Of a stretch of 64,000 nucleotides of DNA, positions 1-8,842 are shown piece after piece (position 1 is the first letter of the stretch; each line of letters opens with the position of its first letter). The notes under the pieces are model-generated. The model was given only the letters and a program-made list of their open reading frames with translations, made no database searches and was not told the origin of the DNA. Source of the DNA: Ramlibacter monticola (lineage in GTDB: Bacteria; Pseudomonadota; Gammaproteobacteria; Burkholderiales; Burkholderiaceae_C); assembly GCF_016722785.1 (NCBI RefSeq), contig NZ_JAEQNE010000010.1, positions 117,440-181,439 on the forward strand. Reading direction: 5' to 3'. Made by a program: the position numbers and the translations under genes.

Positions 1-831
1 AGCCAACTCGCCACCCGCGACCTCACCGTGCGGTTCGGCGGCCACGTCGCCGTCAACGGCGTCACCTGCACCTTCGAACCCGGCACGCTCACCGCGATCG
101 TCGGGCCCAACGGGGCGGGCAAGACCACCTATTTCAACCTGATCTCGGGCCAGCTGAAGGCGAGCGCCGGCACCGTGACGCTCGGCGGGCGCGACCTGTC
201 CCGGGCCTCGGCGTCGCAGCGCACGCGCGCCGGCCTCGGCCGCGCCTTCCAGCTCACCAACCTGTTCCCGCGCCTCACGGTGCTGGAGAACGTGCGGCTG
301 GCCGTGCAGGCCACCCGGGACGGCGCGCACCGCCGCGGACTGAACCTCTGGAGCGTCTGGAACGACCACGCGGACCTGCTCGCGCGCGCCGATGCGATCC
401 TCGCCGCGGTGGCGATGAAGGAGCGCGAGATGGAGCTGGTGTCCAACCTGCCGCACGGCGACCAGCGCAAGCTGGAGGTGGCGCTGCTGATGGCGCTGGA
501 GCCGCAGGTCTACATGTTCGACGAGCCGACCGCGGGCATGAACCACGCGGAAGCGCCGGTGATCCTCGACCTGATCCGCCAGCTGAAGGCCGACCGGAGC
601 CGGACGATCCTGCTGGTGGAGCACAAGATGGACGTCGTGCGCGAGCTGGCGGACCGGATCATCGTGCTGCACAACGGGACGCTGGTCGCGGATGGCAAAC
701 CGGCGGAAGTGATCGCATCGCCGATCGTCCAGGAAGCTTACCTGGGGCTGTCGCCCCAGGACGCTTCTGCGCAGCATGTGGCTCTCTCCCACCCCAACCC
801 TGCCCCTCGAGGGGGAGGGCTTCCGTCATGA
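1..831 (+). CDS. livG: Branched-chain amino acid-type ABC transporter ATP-binding protein LivG (5' truncated by window edge)
   Basis: The frame is open from the first base, so the true start lies upstream; 276 codons are visible. A Walker A motif GPNGAGKTT appears near visible residue 35. A LivG-type signature (LPHGDQRKLEVALL) and a Walker B DEPTAG follow. The protein is one of two cytoplasmic ATPases that power a HAAT-family importer with LivF, LivH and LivM. Its stop overlaps the livF start (ATGA), which indicates translational coupling. No periplasmic binding protein is visible in the window and it may lie upstream. The substrate is not certain: this family also carries amides, short-chain acids and aromatic compounds. 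Confidence 0.93.
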   Translation, partial: SQLATRDLTVRFGGHVAVNGVTCTFEPGTLTAIVGPNGAGKTTYFNLISGQLKASAGTVTLGGRDLSRASASQRTRAGLGRAFQLTNLFPRLTVLENVRLAVQATRDGAHRRGLNLWSVWNDHADLLARADAILAAVAMKEREMELVSNLPHGDQRKLEVALLMALEPQVYMFDEPTAGMNHAEAPVILDLIRQLKADRSRTILLVEHKMDVVRELADRIIVLHNGTLVADGKPAEVIASPIVQEAYLGLSPQDASAQHVALSHPNPAPRGGGLPS

Positions 832-1553
832 GCGAAAACCTGTTGACGCTCGCCGGCGTGCATACCCACATCGGCGCCTACCACATCCTCCACGGCGTCG
901 ACCTCGCCGTGCCGCGTGGCCAGCTCACCATGCTCCTCGGGCGCAACGGCGCCGGCAAGACCACCACGCTGCGGACCATCATGGGCCTGTGGCGCGCCTC
1001 GCAGGGCCGCATCGCCTTCGCCGGGCAGGACATCACCCAGGCCGCGACGCCGCGGATCGCGGGCCTCGGCATCGCCTACGTGCCCGAGAACATGGGCATC
1101 TTCGCCGACCTCACGGTGAAGGAGAACATGCTGCTGGCCGCCCGTGGCGCCCGCCACGCCAGGCAGATGGACGACCAGCGCCTGCAGTGGATCTTCTCGC
1201 TGTTCCCGGCGGTGGAGAAATTCTGGAACCACCCCGCCGGCAAGCTCTCGGGCGGGCAGAAGCAGATGCTGGCGGTGGCGCGCGCGATCGTCGAGCCGCG
1301 CGAGCTGCTGATCGTCGACGAGCCCAGCAAGGGACTGGCGCCGGCCATCATCAACAACATGATCGAGGCCTTCGCCCGGCTGAAGGCCAGCGGCGTGACC
1401 ATCCTGCTGGTCGAACAGAACATCAATTTCGCGAAACGCCTCGGCGACACCGTGGCCGTGATGGACAACGGCGTCGTGGTGCACGCCGGCTCCATGCGGG
1501 CGCTGGCGGAGGACGAGGCACTGCAGCACGAGCTGCTGGGACTGGCCCTGTGA
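828..1553 (+). CDS. livF: Branched-chain amino acid-type ABC transporter ATP-binding protein LivF
   Basis: A 241-residue ABC ATPase of normal LivF length. It carries Walker A GRNGAGKTT near residue 38, signature LSGGQKQMLAVARA and Walker B LLIVDEPSKGLAP, the last being typical of LivF. It acts as a heterodimer with LivG on the cytoplasmic face of LivH/LivM. The ATG overlaps the livG stop by 4 nt, and its own TGA overlaps the livH GTG start, so the genes are tightly coupled in one operon. Confidence 0.95.
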   Translation: MSENLLTLAGVHTHIGAYHILHGVDLAVPRGQLTMLLGRNGAGKTTTLRTIMGLWRASQGRIAFAGQDITQAATPRIAGLGIAYVPENMGIFADLTVKENMLLAARGARHARQMDDQRLQWIFSLFPAVEKFWNHPAGKLSGGQKQMLAVARAIVEPRELLIVDEPSKGLAPAIINNMIEAFARLKASGVTILLVEQNINFAKRLGDTVAVMDNGVVVHAGSMRALAEDEALQHELLGLAL

Positions 1554-2533
1554 GCAACCGGAAAGACTTCGACTGGAAACCGCTGGCCCTGGTGCCCGTG
1601 CTGGCGCTGCTGGTGTTCCCCTTCATCGGCTCGCCCTCGACCTGGCTCACGCTCACGGTCGCGGGGCTGGCCATGGGCATGATCGTCTTCATCATCGCCT
1701 CCGGCCTGACGCTGGTGTTCGGGCTGATGGACGTGCTGAACTTTGGCCACGGCGTGTTCATCGCGCTGGGCGCCTTCGTCGCCACCAGCGTGCTCGGCGC
1801 CATGGGCGACTACACCAACTCCGCCAGCCTGTGGCAGAACATGCTGGCGGTGCTGCCGGCGATGGGGGTCGCGATGCTGGTGGCCGGTGCGATCGGCCTC
1901 GCCTTCGAGCGCTTCATCGTGCGGCCGGTGTACGGCAACCACCTCAAGCAGATCCTGATCACGATGGGCGGGATGATCATCGGCGAGGAACTGATCAAGG
2001 TGATCTGGGGCCCGCTGCAGATCCCGCTGCCCCTGCCTGAAGGCATGCGCGGCACCCTTCTGTTCGGCGACGCCGCGGTGGAGAAGTACCGCCTGATCGC
2101 CGTGGTGGTGGGCGCGATCGTCTTCGGCGTGCTGCTGTGGACGCTCACGCGCACAAAGATCGGCCTCCTGATCCGCGCCGGCGTGCAGGACCGCGAGATG
2201 GTCGAAGCGCTCGGCTATCGCATCCGCGTGCTGTTCGTGGGCGTGTTCATGGTGGGCAGCGCGCTGGCCGGCCTGGGTGGCGTGATGTGGGGCCTCTACC
2301 AGCAGAACGTCGTCCCGCAGATGGGGGCGCAGGTCAACGTCCTGATCTTCATCGTGCTGATCATCGGCGGCCTCGGCTCCACCACGGGGGCGCTGGTGGG
2401 CGCGCTGCTGGTGGGCCTGATGGCCAACTACACCGGCTTCCTCGTGCCCAAGGCGGCGCTGTTCTCCAACATCCTGCTGATGATGGCCATTCTTCTTTGG
2501 CGGCCGCAGGGCGTCTACGCCCTGAGCAAGTAA
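1550..2533 (+). CDS. livH: Branched-chain amino acid-type ABC transporter permease LivH
   Basis: A 327-residue multi-spanning inner-membrane permease. The GTG start at 1550 overlaps the livF stop (GTGA). The frame stays open further upstream, but only inside livF, so the longer version is rejected. Family features include the segment LTLVFGLMDVLNFGHGVF near residue 50 and IIGGLGSTTGALVGALLVG near residue 280, the coupling region of LivH permeases. It pairs with LivM, which starts 6 nt downstream. Confidence 0.93.
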   Translation: MSNRKDFDWKPLALVPVLALLVFPFIGSPSTWLTLTVAGLAMGMIVFIIASGLTLVFGLMDVLNFGHGVFIALGAFVATSVLGAMGDYTNSASLWQNMLAVLPAMGVAMLVAGAIGLAFERFIVRPVYGNHLKQILITMGGMIIGEELIKVIWGPLQIPLPLPEGMRGTLLFGDAAVEKYRLIAVVVGAIVFGVLLWTLTRTKIGLLIRAGVQDREMVEALGYRIRVLFVGVFMVGSALAGLGGVMWGLYQQNVVPQMGAQVNVLIFIVLIIGGLGSTTGALVGALLVGLMANYTGFLVPKAALFSNILLMMAILLWRPQGVYALSK

Positions 2534-2539
2534 ACCGCG

Positions 2540-3694
2540 ATGCTGAACCGCCTTCTCTCCAACGACTTCCCGCGCAGCCGCCTGCTGGGCGCGATCCTGG
2601 TCCTGCTGTTCCTGGCGCTGGCGTTCCAGCCCTTCCTGATCCCCGGCATCAAGGCGCTCAACGTCGCGGCCAAGGTGCTGGTGTTCATCGTGCTGGTGGC
2701 GAGCTTCGACCTGCTGCTCGGGTACACCGGCATCGTGAGCTTCGCCCACACGATGTTCTTCGGCATCGGCGCCTACGGCGTGGCGATCGCCTCGTCCCGC
2801 ATGGGGGCGGGCTGGGGCGCCATCGCGCTGGGGACGCTGGTCGCGCTGGCGCTGTCCTTCGTGCTGGCGCTCGCGATCGGCCTGTTCTCCCTGCGGGTGC
2901 GCGCGATCTTCTTCTCGATGATCACCCTGGCCTTCGCCGCCGCCTTCCAGACCCTCGCCTCGCAGCTGTCCGACTTCACCGGCGGCGAGGACGGCCTGAC
3001 CTTCAGGATGCCGGAGGTGCTGTCGCCGGGCTTCACGCTGTCGGAGACGCCCTTCCTGGGCCTCGTGATCGACGGCCGCATCCTTTGCTACTACCTGCTG
3101 TTCGCCACGAGCACGGTGCTGTTCCTCGCGCTGCTGCGCATCGTCAACTCGCCCTTCGGCCGCGTGCTGCAGGCGATCCGCGAGAACGAGTTCCGCGCCG
3201 AGGCGATCGGCTACCGCGTGGTGGTCTACCGCACGATCTCCAGCATCCTGTCGGCGCTGTTCGCCACCCTGGCCGGCGCCATGCTGGCGATCTGGCTGCG
3301 CTACAACGGGCCGGACACCACGCTGTCCTTCGAGATCATGCTGGACGTGCTGCTGATCGTGGTGATCGGCGGCATGGGCACGATCTACGGCGCGGCGATC
3401 GGCTCCGGCCTGTTCCTGGTGGCCCAGAGCTACCTGCAGGACCTGCTGCGGCTCGCCAGCGGCGCCGTCGCCGGCCTGCCGTGGCTGGCGGCGCTGCTCT
3501 CGCCGGACCGCTGGCTGCTGTGGCTCGGCCTGCTGTTCGTGCTGTCCGTCTACTACTTTCCCACCGGCGTAGTGGGGCGGCTGCGGGCCCTGCGCGCCTC
3601 CGCCGCGATCCGGGCTCCTTTTCCCCCCGCGGCCCCTGCGGCCGCATCCCCCCCCACCAAGAGCATGCAAGGAGACTATGTTGAGAACAACTGA
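2540..3694 (+). CDS. livM: Branched-chain amino acid-type ABC transporter permease LivM
   Basis: A 384-residue membrane permease with multiple hydrophobic helices, the LivM motif DLLLGYTGIVSFAHTMFFG near residue 57, and VVIGGMGTIYGAAIGSGLF near residue 275. It forms the membrane channel with LivH. The last ~40 residues are a Pro/Ala-rich extension after the final helix. They read through the ribosome-binding site of the next gene, and the two frames overlap by 17 nt. This overlap links the importer to the downstream hydrolase. Confidence 0.93.
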   Translation: MLNRLLSNDFPRSRLLGAILVLLFLALAFQPFLIPGIKALNVAAKVLVFIVLVASFDLLLGYTGIVSFAHTMFFGIGAYGVAIASSRMGAGWGAIALGTLVALALSFVLALAIGLFSLRVRAIFFSMITLAFAAAFQTLASQLSDFTGGEDGLTFRMPEVLSPGFTLSETPFLGLVIDGRILCYYLLFATSTVLFLALLRIVNSPFGRVLQAIRENEFRAEAIGYRVVVYRTISSILSALFATLAGAMLAIWLRYNGPDTTLSFEIMLDVLLIVVIGGMGTIYGAAIGSGLFLVAQSYLQDLLRLASGAVAGLPWLAALLSPDRWLLWLGLLFVLSVYYFPTGVVGRLRALRASAAIRAPFPPAAPAAASPPTKSMQGDYVENN

Positions 3695-5936
3695 TCCTGC
3701 GCCCCTGCGCCGCCTCGTCCCGCTGTGCGCCGTCGCTGCCGCCGTCCTGGCCGCATGCGGGGGCGGCTCCCCGTCGGCCGATGAAGGCGGCGCGGCCACG
3801 CTCCTGAGTTCCTCGTCCCCCGGCAAGTCCACTCTCTTCGTCCAGGTGCCCGGCGAAGGCCGGCCGCTGGAGGTGACGCAGCACAGCGTCACCGCGTACC
3901 CGGCCACGGCCGCCGGCAGCGGCGCGACGGCCGCCACGCAGGACCTGCTCACCGGGGGCATCGGCAAGACCGGGCTCGGTGCCCCCTTGCCACCGGCCTA
4001 TGCGGATGCCGCCAATCCCACGGCGGCCGAACTGCGGCGCAATGCGCTGTACTCCAACTACCGCGGCATCCTCGATCCTTCCGCGGCCGGCGGCTACGGC
4101 AAGTTCTACGGGCCCAATGTCAAGACGGACGGCACGGTGACGACGGACGAGGGACTGATCCCCGGCACCGAATACGTCGCCTCGCTGGACGACGGCAGCG
4201 GCCGCAAGCGCGTGGTGATGGCGGTGCAGATCCCGGACAGCTTCGACACGGAACGGCCCTGCCTGGTGCTCGGGCCGTCTTCGGGTTCGCGCGGCGTCTA
4301 CGGCGCGATCGGCACGGCGGGCGAGTGGGGACTCAAGCACGGCTGCGCCGTGGCGCTCACGGACGCGGGCAAAGGCATCGGCCTGCACGACCTGCAGAAC
4401 GACACGGTGACCAAGGTGGATGGCACGCGCGCCACGCGCGCAGCGGCGGGCGCGCTGGCCCAGTTCGCCGCGAACGTAGGCGATGCCGCGCTGGCCGCCT
4501 TCAACGCGGCACTGCCGAACCGCTTCGCGCTGAAGCACGCGCATTCGCAGCAGAACCCGGAGAAGGACTGGGGCAAGGACACGCTGGCGGCGGCGCAGTA
4601 CGCCTTCGTCGCGCTGGAGGACCACTTCGGCCGGCGCGGCACCCGCATGCACTTCGACAAGTCGAACACGCTGGTGATCGCCGGCTCGGCGTCCAACGGC
4701 GGCGCTGCGGTGCTGCGGGCGGCGGAACTCGATCGCAGCGGCATCATCGACGGCGTGGTCGCCTCCGAGCCGGTGACCGAGATCGCGGGCGCGAACGGAT
4801 TCGGCATCACCGTGGGCGGCGTGCCGGCGAGCGGCTTCAAGACGCTGGCCGACTACGTGACCTACGGCAACCTGCTGCAGCCCTGCGCCGCGCAGGCGCC
4901 GGAGGCGGCGATGGCCGAACTCTCGGTGTTCAACTTCATGACCATCGCGGGCATGAACGGACGCGCGCAGGCGCGCTGCGCCGGCCTCGCCGCCAAGGGG
5001 CTGGTGAGCGGCGCGACGCTGCAGGCGCAGGCCTCCGATGCGCTGGCGAAGCTGCGTGCCTACGGCTGGACGGCGGAGCACGAGCGCATGCACAACGCCC
5101 ATTGGGGCCTGGGCAACGGTCCGATCCTGTCGGCGATGTACCCGCTGGCCTACGGCCGCTTCTCCGTGCTCGACCAGGTCTGCGGCACCAGCTTCGCCGC
5201 GGTCAATCCGCTGACGGGCGACCCGATCCCCGCGCCGGGCCTGGCGATCACCTTCGCGACGGCCAACGGCACGGCCAACGGCACCCCGGCCACGCCCGTC
5301 TACGACCGCTCCCCCGGCGGGTCCAAGGCGTGGCAGTTCGCGGGATCCGCATCCACGGGCGTGCTGGACTTCGGCCTGGACACCGCGCTGTGCCAGCGCG
5401 CCCTGGTCACCGGAACGGACCCGGTCACGGGGGCGCCGCTCACGGCCGCCAGCACGCCGACGCTGGCGCAAAGCCGGGCCGTGCAGGCCGGCATCGCCGA
5501 AGTGCTGGTGGACGGCGACCTGCGCGGGACGCCGACGCTGGTCGTCGCCGGCCGCAGCGATGCGCTGGTGCCGGTGGACAACAATGCGCGCGCCTACACC
5601 GCGCTGAACCGGGCGAGCGAAGGGCGCAAGAGCCAGCTGCACTACGTGGAGGTCACGAACGCGCAGCACTTCGACACCTTCATCCCCCTGTCCGGCTTCG
5701 ACACGCGCTTCGTGCCGCTGCACGTCTACTTCAACGAAGCGATGGACAGGATGTACGCGCACCTGCGAAATGGCGCCGCGCTGCCGCCGAGCCAGGTGGT
5801 GCGCACCACACCGCGCGGCGGAGTGCCGGGAGCCGCCCCCGCGCTGACGGCCGCCAACGTGCCGCCGATCAGCGACAGCCCGGCGGCCGGCGACCGGATC
5901 GGCTTCAGCGGGACGACGTTGACGGTGCCGCAATAG
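3678..5936 (+). CDS. D-(-)-3-hydroxybutyrate oligomer hydrolase, predicted lipoprotein
   Basis: A 752-residue exported enzyme of the 3HB-oligomer hydrolase family, which cleaves short poly(3-hydroxybutyrate) fragments to monomer. The N-terminus has a hydrophobic signal ending in the lipobox-like LAAC at about residues 25-28. A nucleophile-type SASNG motif lies near residue 337. The family-typical early block NALYSNYRGILDP and the long middle region are intact, and length matches the family. An AGGAG site sits 5-6 nt before the ATG, inside the livM end. The overlap with livM suggests that oligomer hydrolysis outside the membrane is coupled to import of the product. That link is inferred; the family assignment is from recognised sequence. 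Confidence 0.85.
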   Translation: MLRTTDPAPLRRLVPLCAVAAAVLAACGGGSPSADEGGAATLLSSSSPGKSTLFVQVPGEGRPLEVTQHSVTAYPATAAGSGATAATQDLLTGGIGKTGLGAPLPPAYADAANPTAAELRRNALYSNYRGILDPSAAGGYGKFYGPNVKTDGTVTTDEGLIPGTEYVASLDDGSGRKRVVMAVQIPDSFDTERPCLVLGPSSGSRGVYGAIGTAGEWGLKHGCAVALTDAGKGIGLHDLQNDTVTKVDGTRATRAAAGALAQFAANVGDAALAAFNAALPNRFALKHAHSQQNPEKDWGKDTLAAAQYAFVALEDHFGRRGTRMHFDKSNTLVIAGSASNGGAAVLRAAELDRSGIIDGVVASEPVTEIAGANGFGITVGGVPASGFKTLADYVTYGNLLQPCAAQAPEAAMAELSVFNFMTIAGMNGRAQARCAGLAAKGLVSGATLQAQASDALAKLRAYGWTAEHERMHNAHWGLGNGPILSAMYPLAYGRFSVLDQVCGTSFAAVNPLTGDPIPAPGLAITFATANGTANGTPATPVYDRSPGGSKAWQFAGSASTGVLDFGLDTALCQRALVTGTDPVTGAPLTAASTPTLAQSRAVQAGIAEVLVDGDLRGTPTLVVAGRSDALVPVDNNARAYTALNRASEGRKSQLHYVEVTNAQHFDTFIPLSGFDTRFVPLHVYFNEAMDRMYAHLRNGAALPPSQVVRTTPRGGVPGAAPALTAANVPPISDSPAAGDRIGFSGTTLTVPQ

Positions 5937-5973
5937 GGAGGGGAGCGGGGCGCCCGCCCCGGAGGACGACAGC

Positions 5974-6870
5974 ATGCAATTCACTTCGAACTACGCCACC
6001 TGTGCGGGGCGCGAGATCCACTTCACCGAGTGGGGCGCCCGGCACCGGCCCACCGTGATCGCGTGGCACGGCCTCGCGCGCACGGGGCGGGACATGGACG
6101 AACTGGCCCAGTCGCTGTGCGACCGCTTCCGGGTGATCTGCCCGGACACGCTGGGGCGCGGCTACAGCCAGTGGAGCCCGGATCCCGGCCGGGAGTACTG
6201 CCTGGCGTTCTACGCCCGGCTGGCGGCGGAACTGTTCGAGCGGCTGGGGATTGCGCGGGCGCACTGGGTGGGCACTTCGATGGGCGGCGCGATCGGCACC
6301 GTGTGCGCGGGCGGCATCGCGCAGCCGGAACTCGCGCCGCGCATCCAGAGCCTGGTCCTCAACGACAACGCGCCGCGGCTCGCGGCCTCCGCGATCGAGC
6401 GCATCCGGTCCTATGCGGGCGACCCGCCGGCCTTCCGGACCATGGCGGAACTGGGGGCCTTCTTCCGCGACGTCTACCGGCCCTATGGCTGGCTCAGCGA
6501 CGCGCAGTGGCGGCGGCTGACGGAAACGTCCACGCGGCGCCTGCCCGACGGCCGCGTGACGCCGCACTACGACCCGGCGATGGCGCGCCAGTTCGTCGAC
6601 CACCCGCGCGACTACGAACTGTGGGAGCACTACGACCGCATCCGCATCCCCGTGTTGCTGCTGCGCGGCGCCGAATCGGACCTCGTGCTGCCCGACGCCG
6701 CGGCGGAGATGCTGGCCCGCGGCCCCGGCGCGCTGGGGCTCGCGCGCGTGGTGGAAGTGCCCGGCTGCGGGCATGCCCCGGCGCTCAACGTGCCGGAGCA
6801 GCTGGGCGTGGTGCGGACCTTCCTCGAGCAGGCGGAGGCGGCGCTGCCGGCGCCGGTCGCAACGGGGTGA
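5974..6870 (+). CDS. Alpha/beta-fold hydrolase
   Basis: A 298-residue soluble alpha/beta hydrolase. The oxyanion-hole region is AWHGLARTGRDMD near residue 29. The nucleophile elbow GTSMGG lies near residue 93, an acid is in the ESDLVLP segment near residue 231, and the late histidine is in PGCGHAPALN near residue 263. A good GGAGGA site precedes the ATG by about 8 nt. It starts 37 nt after the 3HB-oligomer hydrolase and is probably in the same transcript. The substrate cannot be read from the sequence; an ester or lactone linked to the upstream genes is only a guess. Confidence 0.85.
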   Translation: MQFTSNYATCAGREIHFTEWGARHRPTVIAWHGLARTGRDMDELAQSLCDRFRVICPDTLGRGYSQWSPDPGREYCLAFYARLAAELFERLGIARAHWVGTSMGGAIGTVCAGGIAQPELAPRIQSLVLNDNAPRLAASAIERIRSYAGDPPAFRTMAELGAFFRDVYRPYGWLSDAQWRRLTETSTRRLPDGRVTPHYDPAMARQFVDHPRDYELWEHYDRIRIPVLLLRGAESDLVLPDAAAEMLARGPGALGLARVVEVPGCGHAPALNVPEQLGVVRTFLEQAEAALPAPVATG

Positions 6871-6873
6871 GCG

Positions 6874-7977
6874 CTACGCGGAAGCGCCCAGCTTGCGCGC
6901 GCGCTCCTTCTGCGCCGCGAGGTCCCGCGGGTCCGGAGCCGCCTGCGTCGGCCAGCCGGCCAGGTGCTGCAGCGTGATGTTGCCCAGCGCGGCGATCCAG
7001 TCCGTCTCGTCGTTGAGGCAGGGGATGTAGCGGTACTCCTTGCCGCCGTTGGCGAGGAAGGCATCGCGCACCTCCATCCCGATCTCCTCCAGCGTCTCCA
7101 GGCAGTCGGCGACGAAGCCGGGGCAGACCACGTCGAGGCGCTTCACGCCCTTGCGCGCGAGTGCTTCCACGGTCGGCTGCGTATAGGGCTCCAGCCACTT
7201 CGCCTTGCCGAAGCGCGACTGGAAGCTGAGCGTGTACTGTTCCGGCGCGAGCCGCAGCCACTCGGCCAGCAGGCGCGCCGTCTTGCGGCACTCGCAGTGG
7301 TACGGGTCGCCCAGGTGCAGCGTCCGCTCCGGCACGCCGTGGAAACTCATGACCAGATGCTCGGGCCGGCCGTTCTCGCTCCAGTGGCGCTCGATGCGGC
7401 GGGCCAGGGCCTGCACGTAGCCGCGGTCGTCGTGGTAGCGGTTCACGAAGCGCAGTTCCGGGATGCTGCGGCGCGTGCGCGTCCAGGCCGTCACGGCGTC
7501 GATCACGCTGGCCGTGGTAGTGCCGGAGTACTGCGGGTAGGCGGTGAGGACCAGGATGCGGTCGGCGCCGGTGTCGGCGAGGGCGTCGAGTTCACCGGCG
7601 ATGGAGGGACTGCCGTAGCGCATCGCATGGGCGACGCGCACGCGGTGCCCTTGCTCGCCGAGCCAGCCTTGCAGGCGCCTGGCCTGGCGCTCGGTCCAGG
7701 TCTTGAGCGGCGAGCCCTCGGGGGTCCAGATGGTCTGGTACTTGAGGGCCGATTGGCGCGAGCGCAGCGGGAGGACGAGGCCGTACAGGATCGGCAGCCA
7801 GGCGGCGCGCGGGATTTCCACCACCCGGGGGTCGGCCAGGAATTCGGCGAGGTAACGGCGCACCGCCGGCGCGGTGGGCGCGTCGGGCGTGCCCAGGTTG
7901 CACAGGAGGACGGCGGTGAAGGGGGCCTGTCCGTGCTGGTGGCCGGGCGCGGACGAGGGACGGGAAGTCGGGGGCAT
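6874..7977 (-). CDS. hemH: Ferrochelatase
   Basis: A 367-residue protein of normal HemH length that inserts Fe2+ into protoporphyrin IX at the inner face of the membrane. The start region AVLLCNLGTPDAPT is the classic HemH opening. The catalytic histidine lies in SFHGVPERTL near residue 210. A second conserved stretch is QSRFGKAKWLEPYT, and VVCPGFVADCLETLEEI holds the conserved acidic residues. It is convergent with the alpha/beta hydrolase (3 nt apart) and divergent from the HAD gene, with 17 nt between starts, so each promoter must overlap the other's coding region. The exact start is slightly uncertain because the first ~18 residues are non-conserved. Confidence 0.95.
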   Translation of the reverse strand: MPPTSRPSSAPGHQHGQAPFTAVLLCNLGTPDAPTAPAVRRYLAEFLADPRVVEIPRAAWLPILYGLVLPLRSRQSALKYQTIWTPEGSPLKTWTERQARRLQGWLGEQGHRVRVAHAMRYGSPSIAGELDALADTGADRILVLTAYPQYSGTTTASVIDAVTAWTRTRRSIPELRFVNRYHDDRGYVQALARRIERHWSENGRPEHLVMSFHGVPERTLHLGDPYHCECRKTARLLAEWLRLAPEQYTLSFQSRFGKAKWLEPYTQPTVEALARKGVKRLDVVCPGFVADCLETLEEIGMEVRDAFLANGGKEYRYIPCLNDETDWIAALGNITLQHLAGWPTQAAPDPRDLAAQKERARKLGASA

Positions 7978-7994
7978 GCGGTATTCTCGCCGGC

Positions 7995-8684
7995 ATGCTG
8001 GATGCCGCGAAAATCAGTGCGGTCACGCTCGACCTCGACGACACCCTCTGGCCCATCTGGCCCGTCATCGAACGGGCGGAGAAGGTGCTGCACGACTGGC
8101 TGACGTTGCACGCGCCGATGACGGCGGCCCTGTTCTCCAGCCCGCCGGCGCTGCGCGAGATCCGCACGGAGATGTCGCACGCGCGTCCGGACCTCAAGCA
8201 CGACATGAGCGCGCTGCGGCGCGAATCGATCCGGCTCGCCCTCTACCGCGCCGGCGAGGACCCGTTGCTGGCCGCGGAGGCCTTCGAGGTGTTCTTCGCC
8301 GAGCGCCAGCGCGTGACCCTGTTCGAGGACGCGCTGCCGGCGCTCGAATTCCTGTCCGCGCGCTATCCGTTGGTGGCGCTGACCAACGGCAACGCGGACC
8401 TGCAGCGCGTGGGCCTCGATCGCTTCTTCCGGGCCCACGTCTGTGCCCGCGAGTTCGGCGTGGGCAAGCCGGACCCGCGCATCTTCCACGCGGCCGCCGG
8501 CGCGGTGGACGTGCCGCCGGAGCGCGTGCTGCACATCGGCGACGATGCCACGCTCGATGCGCTGGGCGCGCTCAACGCCGGCATGCAGGCCGCCTGGCTC
8601 AACCGCGGCGACCAGCCCTGGCCGCACGCGCAGGAGCCCCACGTGACGGTGGAGCACCTGTCGGAGCTGGTGGACCTCTTGTGA
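7995..8684 (+). CDS. HAD-family hydrolase (phosphatase, YigB-like)
   Basis: A 229-residue cytoplasmic HAD phosphatase. Motif I is LDLDDTLW at residues ~11-18, with the nucleophile and acid aspartates present. Motif II is ALTNGN near residue 129, the motif III lysine is in GVGKPDPRIF near residue 157, and motif IV is HIGDDATLD near residue 178. The cap domain lies between motifs I and II. Similar proteins include YigB, which dephosphorylates a riboflavin-pathway intermediate, but the substrate cannot be fixed here. The gene is divergent from hemH and ends just before a long inverted repeat. Confidence 0.88.
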   Translation: MLDAAKISAVTLDLDDTLWPIWPVIERAEKVLHDWLTLHAPMTAALFSSPPALREIRTEMSHARPDLKHDMSALRRESIRLALYRAGEDPLLAAEAFEVFFAERQRVTLFEDALPALEFLSARYPLVALTNGNADLQRVGLDRFFRAHVCAREFGVGKPDPRIFHAAAGAVDVPPERVLHIGDDATLDALGALNAGMQAAWLNRGDQPWPHAQEPHVTVEHLSELVDLL

Positions 8685-8705
8685 GCTTCGGCCGATAGGT
8701 CGCTA

Positions 8706-8817
8706 AAACCAGACAGCCGAACGCAGAGGACGCAAAGGCTCGCAGAGGACGCAGAAGAATACCTTTTGAAGATTCTTCTGCGTCTTTTGCGTTCCTCTGC
8801 GTTCGGCTGTCGGGTTT
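8706..8817. repeat. Long imperfect inverted repeat between convergent genes
   Basis: Left arm 8706-8760 and right arm 8772-8817 are complementary over about 45 bp, around a short loop (8761-8771). The left arm contains an extra ~10-base internal repeat (two GCAGAGGACGC units). The element lies between the ends of the HAD gene and hpnE and could act as a bidirectional terminator. The GCAGAGGACGC-type wording and long stem resemble dispersed intergenic repeats in high-GC bacteria; that comparison is from memory. Confidence 0.75.
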
Positions 8818-8842
8818 ACCGGCTCATCCAGCGCGCAGGCCT

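Noticed and set aside
1076..3967. A very long minus-strand open frame (about 960 codons) opposite the liv genes
   Set aside because: It is His/Gln/Arg-rich with no domain and lies exactly antisense to livF-livM; high GC makes such shadow frames common.
8706..8817. CRISPR-like repeats
   Set aside because: The repeated GCAGAGGACGC words are part of one inverted repeat; there are no regularly spaced repeats with spacers and no cas genes.
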